Below the pieces are notes generated by a model. It saw only the letters and a list, made by a program, of their open reading frames with translations, ran no database searches and had not been told where the DNA came from. A DNA stretch of 64,000 nt from Devosia naphthalenivorans (GTDB lineage Bacteria; Pseudomonadota; Alphaproteobacteria; Rhizobiales; Devosiaceae): NCBI RefSeq assembly GCF_003056355.1, contig NZ_PYVW01000012.1, forward strand, positions 1 to 64,000, written 5' to 3'. Positions 27,689 through 36,556 of the stretch are shown piece by piece (the stretch's first letter is position 1; each line of letters begins with the position of its first letter). Position numbers and translations under genes: made by a program.

Positions 27689-28085
27689 TGGCCAACTCCA
27701 ATATCCGGGCCGCGACCAGTTCTACCGGCACGCGCAACCGCTCGGCATTGACCACGATATAGCCGCCCGTGACGTCGCCGTTGGCGCGGTGGTTCAGGAG
27801 CCGCTTGAGCGCGTAGTAAGGAACGTCGAGGCTTTCGGCGATGGTGATAAAGGTGCGGCGCAGATCATGCAGGGTGAAGCTGACGCCCGACCCCGTGGTG
27901 ACGCGGAGCAGAAACTTTTTGATCTCCACGAGGTGACCGTTCTTGCCGGGACCGGGGAACACCCAAGGCGAGCCGTCCGCCTCCTCTTTGCGCTTGGTCA
28001 GCAAGCCCGCAAGGAAAGCTGATAGCGGCAGGTTCAGCGGGTCGCCGTTCTTGGTGGTGGGCAGGTGCAAGGTCCGCGCTTGGAA
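27675..28085 (-). pseudogene. tyrosine integrase, C-terminal catalytic half only
   Basis: About 136 residues of a phage-type integrase remain: RTLHLPTTKNGDPLNLPLS (with the strand-turn lysine), then the box HDLRRTF (His-x-x-Arg), LLNHR (second His) and GGYIVV (nucleophilic Tyr). The first catalytic arginine and the whole N-terminal DNA-binding half are missing. Upstream of about 28085 the sequence changes abruptly to the tail of an hsdS gene on the opposite strand. No other reading frame on the minus strand supplies the missing part. It is the only integrase in the island. Confidence 0.85.
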
Positions 28086-28217
28086 GCGGAGAAGCGGCAA
28101 GAAGTCGGCCTTCTGTTCAATGACGTTGACGACGAACTCGATCAAACCGTCGCACTCTTGAAACGCCTCCGTCTCCAAAAACGTGGCCTGATGCAGAAGC
28201 TCCTGAATGGCGATTGA
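28080..28217 (+). pseudogene. hsdS remnant (type I restriction specificity subunit, last ~45 residues)
   Basis: In the plus frame that ends with TGA at 28215-28217 the sequence reads DVDDELDQTVALLKRL followed by QKRGLMQKLLNGD and stop. That coiled-coil ending is typical of the very C-terminus of HsdS. Nothing upstream is HsdS-like; it runs straight into the antisense integrase fragment at about 28080-28090. hsdR begins 92 bp later, as it would after an intact hsdS. This is below the usual ORF length cut-off. Confidence 0.75.
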
Positions 28218-28309
28218 CCGGTGCCGCCGAGCATCGATCGGCTTCTGCCCGGCGGGCGAGACATTGACGAGGCTGTCGGGGCAGAGGTGCAAAGAGCGGA
28301 GGCGACGGG

Positions 28310-31300
28310 ATGAGCCCAAGCCCGCAATTCCCGACCTCCGAGGCTGGTGGCGTGCAAGTGCAGACCCTGCATCTGCTCGCCAATCTCGGCTGGCGCTACA
28401 AGACGCGCGCCGAGTGCGAGGCGGGGCGGCGCGGGCGAATGGCCTCAACCCTGCTCGAAGATGTGTTGGCCGAACGGCTGCCAGCGATCAACCGGATCGA
28501 GCAGCGCGGCAAGACCTGGCCCGTCACTGACGCCGCTGCGCAGGAAGCCATTGGCAAGCTGCAAGCGGCGCTGAGCGACACCAGCAAGGGCGCGCAGGCC
28601 ACCAATGAGACGGTGACCAATCTCCTACAGCTTGGCACCGGCATCCCCATCACGATTGAAGGGGAAACCAAGAGCCGCCAGCTCGCCTATATCGACTGGC
28701 GGAACCCCGAGAACAATCTGTTCCACATGACGGCGGAGTTCCCCGTCGAGCGCTCACGCGCCACGGATACTCGCCGTCCCGACGTTGTGCTTTTCATCAA
28801 CGGCATTCCAGTTGCCGTCATTGAACTCAAGAAATCGGCCGAGGACACGGATCAAGGGATCAGCCAGAGCATCCGCAATCAGGGTGCAGACGAAATTCCG
28901 CGCCTCTTCGCTTCAGCGCAAATCCTGCTTGCGGCTAATTCTTCCGATCCTCGTTATGCGACGCCCGGCACGCCGAAGCAGTTCTGGGCGAAGTGGCGGG
29001 AAAAGGAGATCAGCGAACGCCGCATCGGCGAATTGGTGAACGCACCGCTCGACCCTGTTGAGGCCAGCGCCATCTTCGCCGACTTCTCGCTGCACCGCCG
29101 TCGCCATGAAGGATTGATGGATGGCGCGGACGGTCGGCTGCCGACGCCGCTCGACAATACGCTTGCTGCACTCTTTTCCAAAGATCGCGTCATCGATCTG
29201 ATCCGTTTGTACACCCTATTCGAAAGCGGAATAAAGAAGATCGCTCGATATCAGCAGTATTTCGGGGTGCAAGCTGCTCTCGTGCGCCTGTCGCAATATG
29301 ACGACCATGAGCGCCGCAAGGGCGGCGTGATCTGGCACACGCAGGGCTCCGGCAAATCGCTGACCATGGTGATGCTGGCCAAGGAAATAGCCAATCTGGT
29401 CGACGATCCGCGCATCGTTCTGGTGACCGACCGGCGTGATCTCGACCGCCAAATCCGCGACACCTTCAAAGCTACCGGTCTGGATGTTCGCCAAGCCACG
29501 ACCGGACGCCACTTGCTTGATCTCGTCGAGGAGAAAGCGGGAATCGTCACCACCCTCATCCACAAATTCAAGTCCGGCCTGCGCGCCCGCGAAACCATCG
29601 ACCAAAGCCGTGACGTGTTCCTGCTCGTCGATGAAAGCCATCGCAGCCAAACCATCAAGGATGATGAGAGCCTGCACAAGCAGATGCGCAAGGTATTCCC
29701 GAACGCCTGCTATATCGGCTTCACCGGCACGCCTTTGCTGAAGAAGGAGCGCTCGACCTTCAACCGCTTCGGCGGGCTGATCCATGCCTACAAGATCGAC
29801 GAAGCCGTCGAGGACGGGGCAGTCGTGCCACTTCTCTATGAAGGGCGGCTGGTGGAAACCGATGTCGACGAAAGGGCGCTTGATCGTTGGTTCGAGCGCC
29901 ACACCAAGGGGCTGTCGCCTGACCAGATTGCCGAGCTTAAACGGAAATTCTCGCGCGGCCGGGAAGTCTTGAGCGCCGAACCGTATCTTGTCGAGGTTGC
30001 CGCCGATGTGTCCGAGGACTTCTCGCGAAACTGGAAGGCGACACCCTACAAGGGTCAGCTAGTGGCGCAGAGTCGTCGCGCGGCGGTGATCCTCAAGAAG
30101 CTGCTCGACAGCTTCGGTGATGTGACCAGCGAAGCCGTCATTTCGCCCAGCGATGACCGGGACAATCACGAGCAGGTCAACGAAGAGCCAAGCGACGAAG
30201 TCGACAAATTCGTCAAGCAGGTCAAAGCCAATCACGGCTCTGTCGAGCGCTATGAAGAGCTTGTCATCGAACGCTTCAAGGGCGACGGCGCCCCGGATAT
30301 CCTCATCGTTGTCGACAAGCTTCTCACTGGCTTCGACGCGCCGCGCAACCGGGTGCTCTACCTCACCAAGAAACTCAAAGAGCACGGCCTGTTGCAGGCT
30401 ATCGCCCGTGTGAACCGCCTTTATGAAGATGACACCGGGGAGAAGAAGGAATTCGGCCACATCATCGACTATGCCGGAATCCTTGGCGAGCTTGACGCAG
30501 CGCTAACGCAGTATTCCGCCTTCGAAGGCTATGACGAGGCCGATGTCGCGGATGCGCTGCAAGCGATCCGTAAGGAAACCGACACGCTGCCAGACAAGCA
30601 TGCAGCCCTCCTCGATCTCTTCAAATCGACCCGCAATCAGCACGATCAAGAAGCATTCGAATCCTCCCTCGTCGACGATCTTCGGCGGCAGGATTTCTAT
30701 GATCGACTTCGGGAATACGCGAAGGCGCTTCAGCTAGCCTTTTCATCCGAAATCTTCACGCAGACAACCGATCAGCGCGTCATTGATGGGTACAAGGCCG
30801 ACCTCAAACGGTTCGAGAATCTGCGGCGCTCCGTTGCCCGGCGCTATGCGGATCGGCTTGACGATGCCAATTCGAAGGAGCTCGACGCCAAAATAAAAGC
30901 GCTTCTCGATAAGCACATCACGACCGATGGCGTCGTTCCCATCGTCGCAGCGGTCAACATTTTCGACGATGCCGGTTTTCAGCAAGTTGTGCTTGAAGAA
31001 ACCGGGAGCCTTGCGGCCAAGGCCGACGCCATTGCGAGTGCGACAGCCAAGACCATCACCGAGAAGATGGACGACGACCGGGTCTTCTATGAGCGCTTCT
31101 CCAAGATGATCAAGGACACGATCGAGGAGTTTCGCGCCGGTCGTCTGAGCGAGCAGGACTATTTCCAGCGCGTGCAGGACATCCGAAACGGCGTGGTCAA
31201 TCGCAATGCCGCAGATGATGTTCCAGTCCGCCTGAAGGGCAACGAGTCGGGAAGCTCCATCTACCGCAAGCTGATTGATGGTTTTGCCAGCGTCGTGCCC

Positions 31301-31543
31301 CCGACCGAAGCGTCAGACTTTGCCGAGAAAACCGCAGTTGCGTTCGACGAGATCATACGTCGGCATGGCACGATCGACTGGCAAGATGATCCGGATACCC
31401 TGAACGAAATCCGCAATGCGATGGACGATTTCCTCTACGACGAAATCAAGAATTCGCATGGGCTTTATGGTCTGCAAACCGGTGCGATGGACACAATGAT
31501 CGATAGTGCCCTTGGCATCGGTCGCCGGCAGTTGAAGTTTTAG
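28310..31543 (+). CDS. hsdR: type I restriction endonuclease subunit R
   Basis: A 1077-residue motor/nuclease subunit, full length. The nuclease domain has PDVVLFINGIPVAVIELKKS (PD at 157-158, E-L-K at 172-174). The translocase has Walker A HTQGSGKS (to residue 350), Walker B LLVDESHRSQ (about 439), FTGTPLLKK (about 471), DKLLTGFDAPRN and the final motif QAIARVNRLY. The RBS GCGGAGGCG precedes the ATG. HsdR acts only with a HsdM2S complex, but no hsdM and only a scrap of hsdS are present in the island, so unless supplied elsewhere the enzyme should be inactive in restriction. The next gene starts directly after its TAG. Confidence 0.93.
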   Translation: MSPSPQFPTSEAGGVQVQTLHLLANLGWRYKTRAECEAGRRGRMASTLLEDVLAERLPAINRIEQRGKTWPVTDAAAQEAIGKLQAALSDTSKGAQATNETVTNLLQLGTGIPITIEGETKSRQLAYIDWRNPENNLFHMTAEFPVERSRATDTRRPDVVLFINGIPVAVIELKKSAEDTDQGISQSIRNQGADEIPRLFASAQILLAANSSDPRYATPGTPKQFWAKWREKEISERRIGELVNAPLDPVEASAIFADFSLHRRRHEGLMDGADGRLPTPLDNTLAALFSKDRVIDLIRLYTLFESGIKKIARYQQYFGVQAALVRLSQYDDHERRKGGVIWHTQGSGKSLTMVMLAKEIANLVDDPRIVLVTDRRDLDRQIRDTFKATGLDVRQATTGRHLLDLVEEKAGIVTTLIHKFKSGLRARETIDQSRDVFLLVDESHRSQTIKDDESLHKQMRKVFPNACYIGFTGTPLLKKERSTFNRFGGLIHAYKIDEAVEDGAVVPLLYEGRLVETDVDERALDRWFERHTKGLSPDQIAELKRKFSRGREVLSAEPYLVEVAADVSEDFSRNWKATPYKGQLVAQSRRAAVILKKLLDSFGDVTSEAVISPSDDRDNHEQVNEEPSDEVDKFVKQVKANHGSVERYEELVIERFKGDGAPDILIVVDKLLTGFDAPRNRVLYLTKKLKEHGLLQAIARVNRLYEDDTGEKKEFGHIIDYAGILGELDAALTQYSAFEGYDEADVADALQAIRKETDTLPDKHAALLDLFKSTRNQHDQEAFESSLVDDLRRQDFYDRLREYAKALQLAFSSEIFTQTTDQRVIDGYKADLKRFENLRRSVARRYADRLDDANSKELDAKIKALLDKHITTDGVVPIVAAVNIFDDAGFQQVVLEETGSLAAKADAIASATAKTITEKMDDDRVFYERFSKMIKDTIEEFRAGRLSEQDYFQRVQDIRNGVVNRNAADDVPVRLKGNESGSSIYRKLIDGFASVVPPTEASDFAEKTAVAFDEIIRRHGTIDWQDDPDTLNEIRNAMDDFLYDEIKNSHGLYGLQTGAMDTMIDSALGIGRRQLKF

Positions 31544-32263
31544 ATGACCAAGGATTTCACCGCACACAGGATCGAACTCGGGGGGCAAGTTGTACCCTAC
31601 GCGCTGAAACGTTCCCCTCGAAAAACACTCAGCATCACGGTGTTTCCGGATGGTGGCGTCCTAACGGTTGCGCCCCAGTCCTCAGCTCTAGAAGCTATTG
31701 AGGAAAGACTACGGCGACGCGGTCGCTGGATCTTGAAAACTAGACGAGAGTTCGAGCAGTTCCGTCCGATCACACCGCCTCGCCAATATGTTCCGGGGGA
31801 AACGCACCGCTATCTCGGGCGGCAATTCAGGCTGTGGGTTGAGGAGTCCGTGCGATCACGGGTAGCGATAGAGGGGGACCAAATTGCGATCCGATATCCC
31901 GGCATACGGTCTGCCGAGAAAACCGAAAAGCTCCTGAGGGCTTGGTTTCAAAGCCGGGCCAAGCGAATTTTATCAGAACGACTTACGTCGCTATTTCTAG
32001 CTTTCCCAGAAATCGGCGGGCAGCCTAAGCTGACCGTGCGCAAGTTGACCAAGCGATGGGGCAGTATGTCTCCAGACGGAACGCACATGTTGCTTAATAC
32101 CCGTTTGATAGAGGCTCCAGTCGACTGCGTCGACTACGTCATAGTTCACGAGCTTTGCCACGTCCAGGAACCGAACCATGGCCCTGCCTTCTTCGAGCTT
32201 CTTGAGAAAAAGCTTCCCAATTGGGAACGACGCAAAACTCGTCTTGAGAAAATTATGGTGTAG
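31544..32263 (+). CDS. YgjP-type (DUF45) zinc metallopeptidase linked to HsdR
   Basis: A 239-residue protein with the catalytic HELCHVQEPNHGPAFF near residue 200 (HExxH...H, third ligand in NHG) and the upstream TKRWGSMSPDGTHMLLN segment, both diagnostic of the M48-like YgjP family. The N-terminal half is the usual beta-rich YgjP domain. The ATG abuts the hsdR stop (TAGATG), implying coupled translation. These proteins often accompany type I restriction genes; their substrate is not known. Confidence 0.9.
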   Translation: MTKDFTAHRIELGGQVVPYALKRSPRKTLSITVFPDGGVLTVAPQSSALEAIEERLRRRGRWILKTRREFEQFRPITPPRQYVPGETHRYLGRQFRLWVEESVRSRVAIEGDQIAIRYPGIRSAEKTEKLLRAWFQSRAKRILSERLTSLFLAFPEIGGQPKLTVRKLTKRWGSMSPDGTHMLLNTRLIEAPVDCVDYVIVHELCHVQEPNHGPAFFELLEKKLPNWERRKTRLEKIMV

Positions 32264-32293
32264 GGCTCGTATCATAGCCGGGGGAAACGATTG

Positions 32294-33223
32294 ATGAGCG
32301 ACATAAAACTATTCCGAACGGAGACCGGCGAGGTCACCGAACTTCGCGGCAGCGCGGTCGCGCTGGAAAAGTCGCTGCAGACTCTCATTGAACGCAACAT
32401 GGAAGCGTTCCTTGGTGTGCGGTTTCTTGCATCCGAGTTTCCGACGACGAACGGCGGGCGCATGGACTCGCTCGGCATCGACGAGAACGGTTCGCCGGTC
32501 ATCGTCGAGTATAAGCGGGCAAGCAACGAGAACGTAATCAATCAAGGCTTGTTCTATCTCGACTGGCTCATGGACCACCGCCGCGATTTCGAATGGCTTG
32601 TTCTGGAGCGCTTTGGTGCCGAACAGGCAAAGGCCGTTGATTGGGGAACCCCTCGGCTGGTCTGCATAGCCGGCGACTTCACCAAGTACGATGCTCATGC
32701 GGTCAACCAGATGAACCGGAACATCGCGCTGGTTCGCTATCGCCGCTTTGGCGACGAACTATTGCTGTTCGAACTGCTCACCTCGGCATCGGAACGGCCC
32801 ACGCGCGAAATCCCTGTCAACATCGACGCCCAAGGCGAGCCTGCCGCAGCGCGACCGCGGTCTCGCCAGAAGACGGTTACGCAATACCTCGCGGATGCCG
32901 ACCAAAACCTTGTAGACCTCTACGAGGCGACAAAGGCGTATCTGCTGGCGTTGGGGGATGATGTCGAGTTGAAGACCCTGGACAACTACGTCGCCTTCCG
33001 CCGCCTGAAGAACTTCGCATGCGTCGAGGTCAAACCGCAGATCAGGCACCTCAAGGTTTTCCTGAAGGTCGATCCAGACACCATCGAACTTGAGCCCGGT
33101 TTTACCCGCGACGTGCGCAACATCGGCCATTTCGGCACTGGCGACCTTGAAGTCATCATCACGGATGTCGCCAAGCTGGACAAAGCCAAGCCATTGATGG
33201 ACCGCAGCTATGACGGGGCGTGA
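32294..33223 (+). CDS. DUF5655 protein with N-terminal PD-(D/E)xK nuclease-like domain
   Basis: A 309-residue protein. Residues about 20-130 hold a NucS/DUF91-like nuclease pattern: GGRMDSLGIDENGSPVIVEY followed by KR (Asp ... Glu-x-Lys). Residues about 210-305 form the DUF5655 domain (LALGDDVELKTLDNYVAFRR ... FTRDVRNIGHFGTGDLEV). Such proteins occur widely beside type I restriction genes; function undefined. The ATG at 32294 is preferred over a TTG at 32291. The next gene starts 14 bp before its stop. Confidence 0.85.
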   Translation: MSDIKLFRTETGEVTELRGSAVALEKSLQTLIERNMEAFLGVRFLASEFPTTNGGRMDSLGIDENGSPVIVEYKRASNENVINQGLFYLDWLMDHRRDFEWLVLERFGAEQAKAVDWGTPRLVCIAGDFTKYDAHAVNQMNRNIALVRYRRFGDELLLFELLTSASERPTREIPVNIDAQGEPAAARPRSRQKTVTQYLADADQNLVDLYEATKAYLLALGDDVELKTLDNYVAFRRLKNFACVEVKPQIRHLKVFLKVDPDTIELEPGFTRDVRNIGHFGTGDLEVIITDVAKLDKAKPLMDRSYDGA

Positions 33224-35105
33224 AGGACAACCGGAGGAACCTGCTGAAGCGGAAACTCAAGCAGATGGGCCGCCTTTCTGGCTTCAGGCAACGGGAGATG
33301 ACATTGCCGGGCTAGAGTTTGAAACCCCTATCATCGGGTGCAATTCTGCTGATTGCAGTGAATTGAGCACCTTGTACCGCACGGAAGCAAAGGGGCTACA
33401 GGAGACGCAAGGCAACGAAGCCGCTGCGAAGGTCTTCGCGATGCTGTCGGCCGCTACGGACCTTCACTTCAAACCGAATGACCGCAATGCACCCTTCGGA
33501 GCGATGATGATCATGGGAGACCGACGATCGGCCATTCCAGAGGACTTTCGCGGTATTCCGGTCTCGGTACTTGCTTACGCGGCTGAGAATGCAACCAATC
33601 CAATGCTGAGGGCGCGGCTATCTGACCTTTGTTGGCTTCTGGAGCGAAAGAGGCACCAATTAGGTCGTGCCGCCATCGCATCCTACGTTGCAATCGTGGA
33701 GGGGCTGGGTTCAGGCTCCCTCAAGGATCGTCTTGACCGCGATGATCCGCTCTTGGGGCTTACATCGCGGGATGTTCTACGACGGGCGCTGTCGATGGGT
33801 CGGCCACTCGGGTGGGACAGTGATGAGGTTATCGCCGCGCGGACGCTGCTCACGACAATAAGGGCACGAGCTATCACGGGCAGCAATCCTGTACCTGTCC
33901 ATTGGTTTTTCGAGATGGACTTGGATTTTGGCATATCCGATCCGAACATCATCGCCGCAGAAATAGATGCTTATCTAGCAGGGGGAGTTCCAGAACCTGG
34001 TTCCCACATGATTGTGGAGCTTTGGCGTTTGGCGGCTCGTGGGCATCATTATGCGAAGGATGAGGATGGAAAGAATCGGTGCCGAACAGGTGCCGCTGAA
34101 GCGCTTGTTGCCGAGTCTGAGAAACACACTTCAGCGATGCTGGCGTCGCACTGGCTCAGCGAGGCAATCGCCGAATATCATGGCGTACCGGGGCAGAGAG
34201 AACGACGCACCCAACTTCGTCACAAATTAATCGACGTCCAGTCCGGTATTGCAGAGGAAATGTCGTCATTCTCCCACCCCATGGACCTCAGCGAAATCGC
34301 GGATCAGGTCAAGGGGCAGCTTGAGGGCGAACGTGATCTCATCGACTTGTTGTTGATCTTTGCAGACTTGGAACGATCCCCCTCGCCGAAGAAGCTCATG
34401 GAGGATGCTGTGAAGTCTATCAACGACCATCCGCTTTCTTCCTTGTTCGGTGCATCATTTCACGACCACGAAGGCAAAGTGATTCATAAATCCGAGGGTG
34501 GAGGTTTCGGTGATGGTGATAACGGCGATGCTATCCGGGTGCAGATCGCTCAGCAGGAGAGCATGCGCAGGGGTATCCACGTTTCAGGACAGGTTCAGGT
34601 AGCGCGCCAATATATCACCGGGAATTATTACGTCGGTGAAGATACATTTCAGGCTCTTATCCGGCATAGCCCGTTCGTACCGGACGATCTGGTCAACACG
34701 TTCAGTCGGGGCTTTGCCCGCTTCTTCGAAGGCGACTGCGTAAGCGCTCTGTATATCCTGACGCCCATGCTGGAAAATTCTCTTCGCCACATTCTGAAAC
34801 TGAACGGCCATGACGTCACAACGTTCGACGACGCCAAGCAGGTACAAGAAGATCGCACCATATCGGCGCTTTTTGAGCAGATGCGTCCAGAATTGGAAGA
34901 GGCGTTCGGAGACGCCATCACGGCGGACATTGACAACGTCTTCTTGTCCAAACCGGGACCAAGCCTTCGCCATGCGGTTGCTCATGGGCTTCTGAACGAC
35001 AGCAGCCCCTACGGTCCTGACGCCGTGTATGCCTGTTGGCTCATTTTCCGCATTTGTTGCATTCCGCTTTTTGGTCAGCGGGAACATCTGACGCTGCCAT
35101 CCTAG
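33210..35105 (+). CDS. DUF4209 protein with C-terminal HEPN-like Rx4H motif
   Basis: A 631-residue protein. The C-terminal 120 residues match the DUF4209 pattern (LYILTPMLENSLRHILKLNG ... PSLRHAVAHGLLND). RHAVAH is an R-x4-H motif as in HEPN ribonucleases, so an RNase or nucleotide-modifying toxin is conceivable; this is inference. The N-terminal 450 residues are helical and lack a recognised domain. Its ATG lies inside the 3' end of the DUF5655 gene. The stretch looks less GC-rich than the flanking core genes, in keeping with transfer. Confidence 0.75.
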   Translation: MTGREGQPEEPAEAETQADGPPFWLQATGDDIAGLEFETPIIGCNSADCSELSTLYRTEAKGLQETQGNEAAAKVFAMLSAATDLHFKPNDRNAPFGAMMIMGDRRSAIPEDFRGIPVSVLAYAAENATNPMLRARLSDLCWLLERKRHQLGRAAIASYVAIVEGLGSGSLKDRLDRDDPLLGLTSRDVLRRALSMGRPLGWDSDEVIAARTLLTTIRARAITGSNPVPVHWFFEMDLDFGISDPNIIAAEIDAYLAGGVPEPGSHMIVELWRLAARGHHYAKDEDGKNRCRTGAAEALVAESEKHTSAMLASHWLSEAIAEYHGVPGQRERRTQLRHKLIDVQSGIAEEMSSFSHPMDLSEIADQVKGQLEGERDLIDLLLIFADLERSPSPKKLMEDAVKSINDHPLSSLFGASFHDHEGKVIHKSEGGGFGDGDNGDAIRVQIAQQESMRRGIHVSGQVQVARQYITGNYYVGEDTFQALIRHSPFVPDDLVNTFSRGFARFFEGDCVSALYILTPMLENSLRHILKLNGHDVTTFDDAKQVQEDRTISALFEQMRPELEEAFGDAITADIDNVFLSKPGPSLRHAVAHGLLNDSSPYGPDAVYACWLIFRICCIPLFGQREHLTLPS

Positions 35106-35171
35106 ACAGACGCCATGACGGTGATTGTTCTCGCTGGTTGAACCATACCTATCTGAAAGAGCTTGCTGCCG

Positions 35172-36197
35172 ATGGCTGACGACAACCTTATCCTCTACAC
35201 CACAGAAGACGGTCGTAATCGGATTGAATTACGCGCGATTGATGGAACGGCATGGATGACGCAAGCCCAGATGGCCGAGCTGTTCCAAACCTCTCCTCAG
35301 GCAATGACTCAGCAAATTGGGAGCATCTACGAGGAAGGGGAACTGGACGAGGCCGCAACTTGTAAGGAGCTCTTACAAGTTCGAACCGAGGGCGGTCGTT
35401 CGGTTTCTCGCGCGCTGAAGCACTACAACCTCGATATGATCCTTGCCGTAGGCTACCGCGTTCGGTCAGCGCGCGGGGTCCAGTTCCGTAGATGGGCAAC
35501 GACGACGCTGAGTGAGTACCTCATCAAGGGCTTCGTGATGGACGATGCCCGGCTAAAGCAGCCGAATTACGATTATTTCGACGAGCTGCTTGAGCGTATT
35601 CGCGACATCCGGGCGTCGGAAGCACGCTTCTATCAGAAGGTACGCGACATCCTGGCGCTTAGCGAGGATTACGATGCCAGCTCGAAATCCGTGAACACCT
35701 TCTATGCGACTATCCAAAATAAGATGCTGCACGCGGTCACCGGTCATACCGCTGCCGAGCTTATCATCGCTCGTGCTGACGCCGCTGCCCCAAATATGGG
35801 GCTGACTTCATGGAAAGGGTCGCGAGTGCGCAAGGCCGATGTCGTAACCGCAAAGAATTATCTCGCACAGCCGGAGATTTCAGAACTCAATCTCATCGTC
35901 ACGATGTTTCTGGACACCGCTGATTTGCGCGCCAGACGTCGGCAGACAATGCAGTTGGCGGAATGGGAAAGCGTGCTGGACAATTTCCTGCATTCCAACG
36001 AACTGAATGTCCTTAGAAACGCTGGTTCGGTTTCTCACAAGCTGGCAACTCAGATTGCTGAGGCGCGCTACGAGAACTTTGACGCAAGCCGGAAAGAGGC
36101 GGAACGTCTGGCAGATGCAAAGACCGACGAGGTCGATGAACTGAAGCGAATCGCCGACAACATACCAAAGGGCAACAAGGACCGGCGCGGAGGGTAG
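35172..36197 (+). CDS. RhuM-family protein
   Basis: A 341-residue protein of the RhuM (PF13310) family. Segments: WMTQAQMAELFQTSPQAMTQ near residue 29 (HTH-like), GGRSVSRALKHYNLDMILAV, RGVQFRRWATTTLSEYLIKG, and the C-terminal NEKVLTNAGSVS-like region NVLRNAGSVSHKLATQIAE. RhuM genes are frequent in type I restriction loci, islands and phages; function is unclear. The ATG at 35172 is used; the TTG at 35163 would add three residues. Last gene of the island, 300 bp before attR. Confidence 0.87.
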   Translation: MADDNLILYTTEDGRNRIELRAIDGTAWMTQAQMAELFQTSPQAMTQQIGSIYEEGELDEAATCKELLQVRTEGGRSVSRALKHYNLDMILAVGYRVRSARGVQFRRWATTTLSEYLIKGFVMDDARLKQPNYDYFDELLERIRDIRASEARFYQKVRDILALSEDYDASSKSVNTFYATIQNKMLHAVTGHTAAELIIARADAAAPNMGLTSWKGSRVRKADVVTAKNYLAQPEISELNLIVTMFLDTADLRARRRQTMQLAEWESVLDNFLHSNELNVLRNAGSVSHKLATQIAEARYENFDASRKEAERLADAKTDEVDELKRIADNIPKGNKDRRGG

Positions 36198-36496
36198 TCA
36201 GGTCGTCACGTCAGGAATTTGAGGAACCCGGGACATCCCGACGCCCACGGACTCCCGCCCCCGGCCCAAGCTGTCAGTGCCGTTGATGGGGGAGGTCGGG
36301 GGGGTGCAGTGCCGATTAGTAGGGCACACGGTTAACTGTAGGCTTCTAGTAGTGTCGCGAGATCAAAGGGGTGGCAACCGGGTGATACCCCATGCTATCG
36401 CTCGACTCCTGAAAGCGGATTCCGGCCAATGGCTTGTCCAGTAGGGTCCAACGATTTCGTAGGGTGTCTAAATCTCTGATATTGTTACGAAAAACA
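36198..36496. other. Right end of island, no gene
   Basis: About 300 bases between rhuM and attR have no ORF with coding character. The final 20 bases before and into attR contain the inverted repeat TTACGAA-N6-TTCGTAA (36485-36504), resembling integrase core-binding arms. Otherwise nothing is recognised. Confidence 0.5.
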
Positions 36497-36542
36497 ATTC
36501 GTAATGATGGGGTCGCGTGTTCGAGTCACGCAAGCGGCACCA
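36497..36542 (+). other. attR: 3' fragment of tRNA-Thr at right end of island
   Basis: A 46-base copy of the tRNA-Thr 3' half, including CCA, without any 5' half, so not a tRNA gene. Differences from attL: the T stem is GCGTG/CACGC instead of AGGTG/CACCT. This should be the original chromosomal 3' end displaced by the insertion. Confidence 0.88.
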
Positions 36543-36556
36543 GATTCCCCTAAAGT

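Noticed and set aside
28086..28448. Integrase N-terminus continuing in the minus frame to 28448
   Set aside because: Translated sequence upstream of about 28085 has no integrase character, and the plus strand there encodes the hsdS tail and the hsdR start.
36497..36542. A second tRNA-Thr gene
   Set aside because: Only the 3' half is present; the 5' acceptor and D arm are absent, so it is the displaced att fragment.
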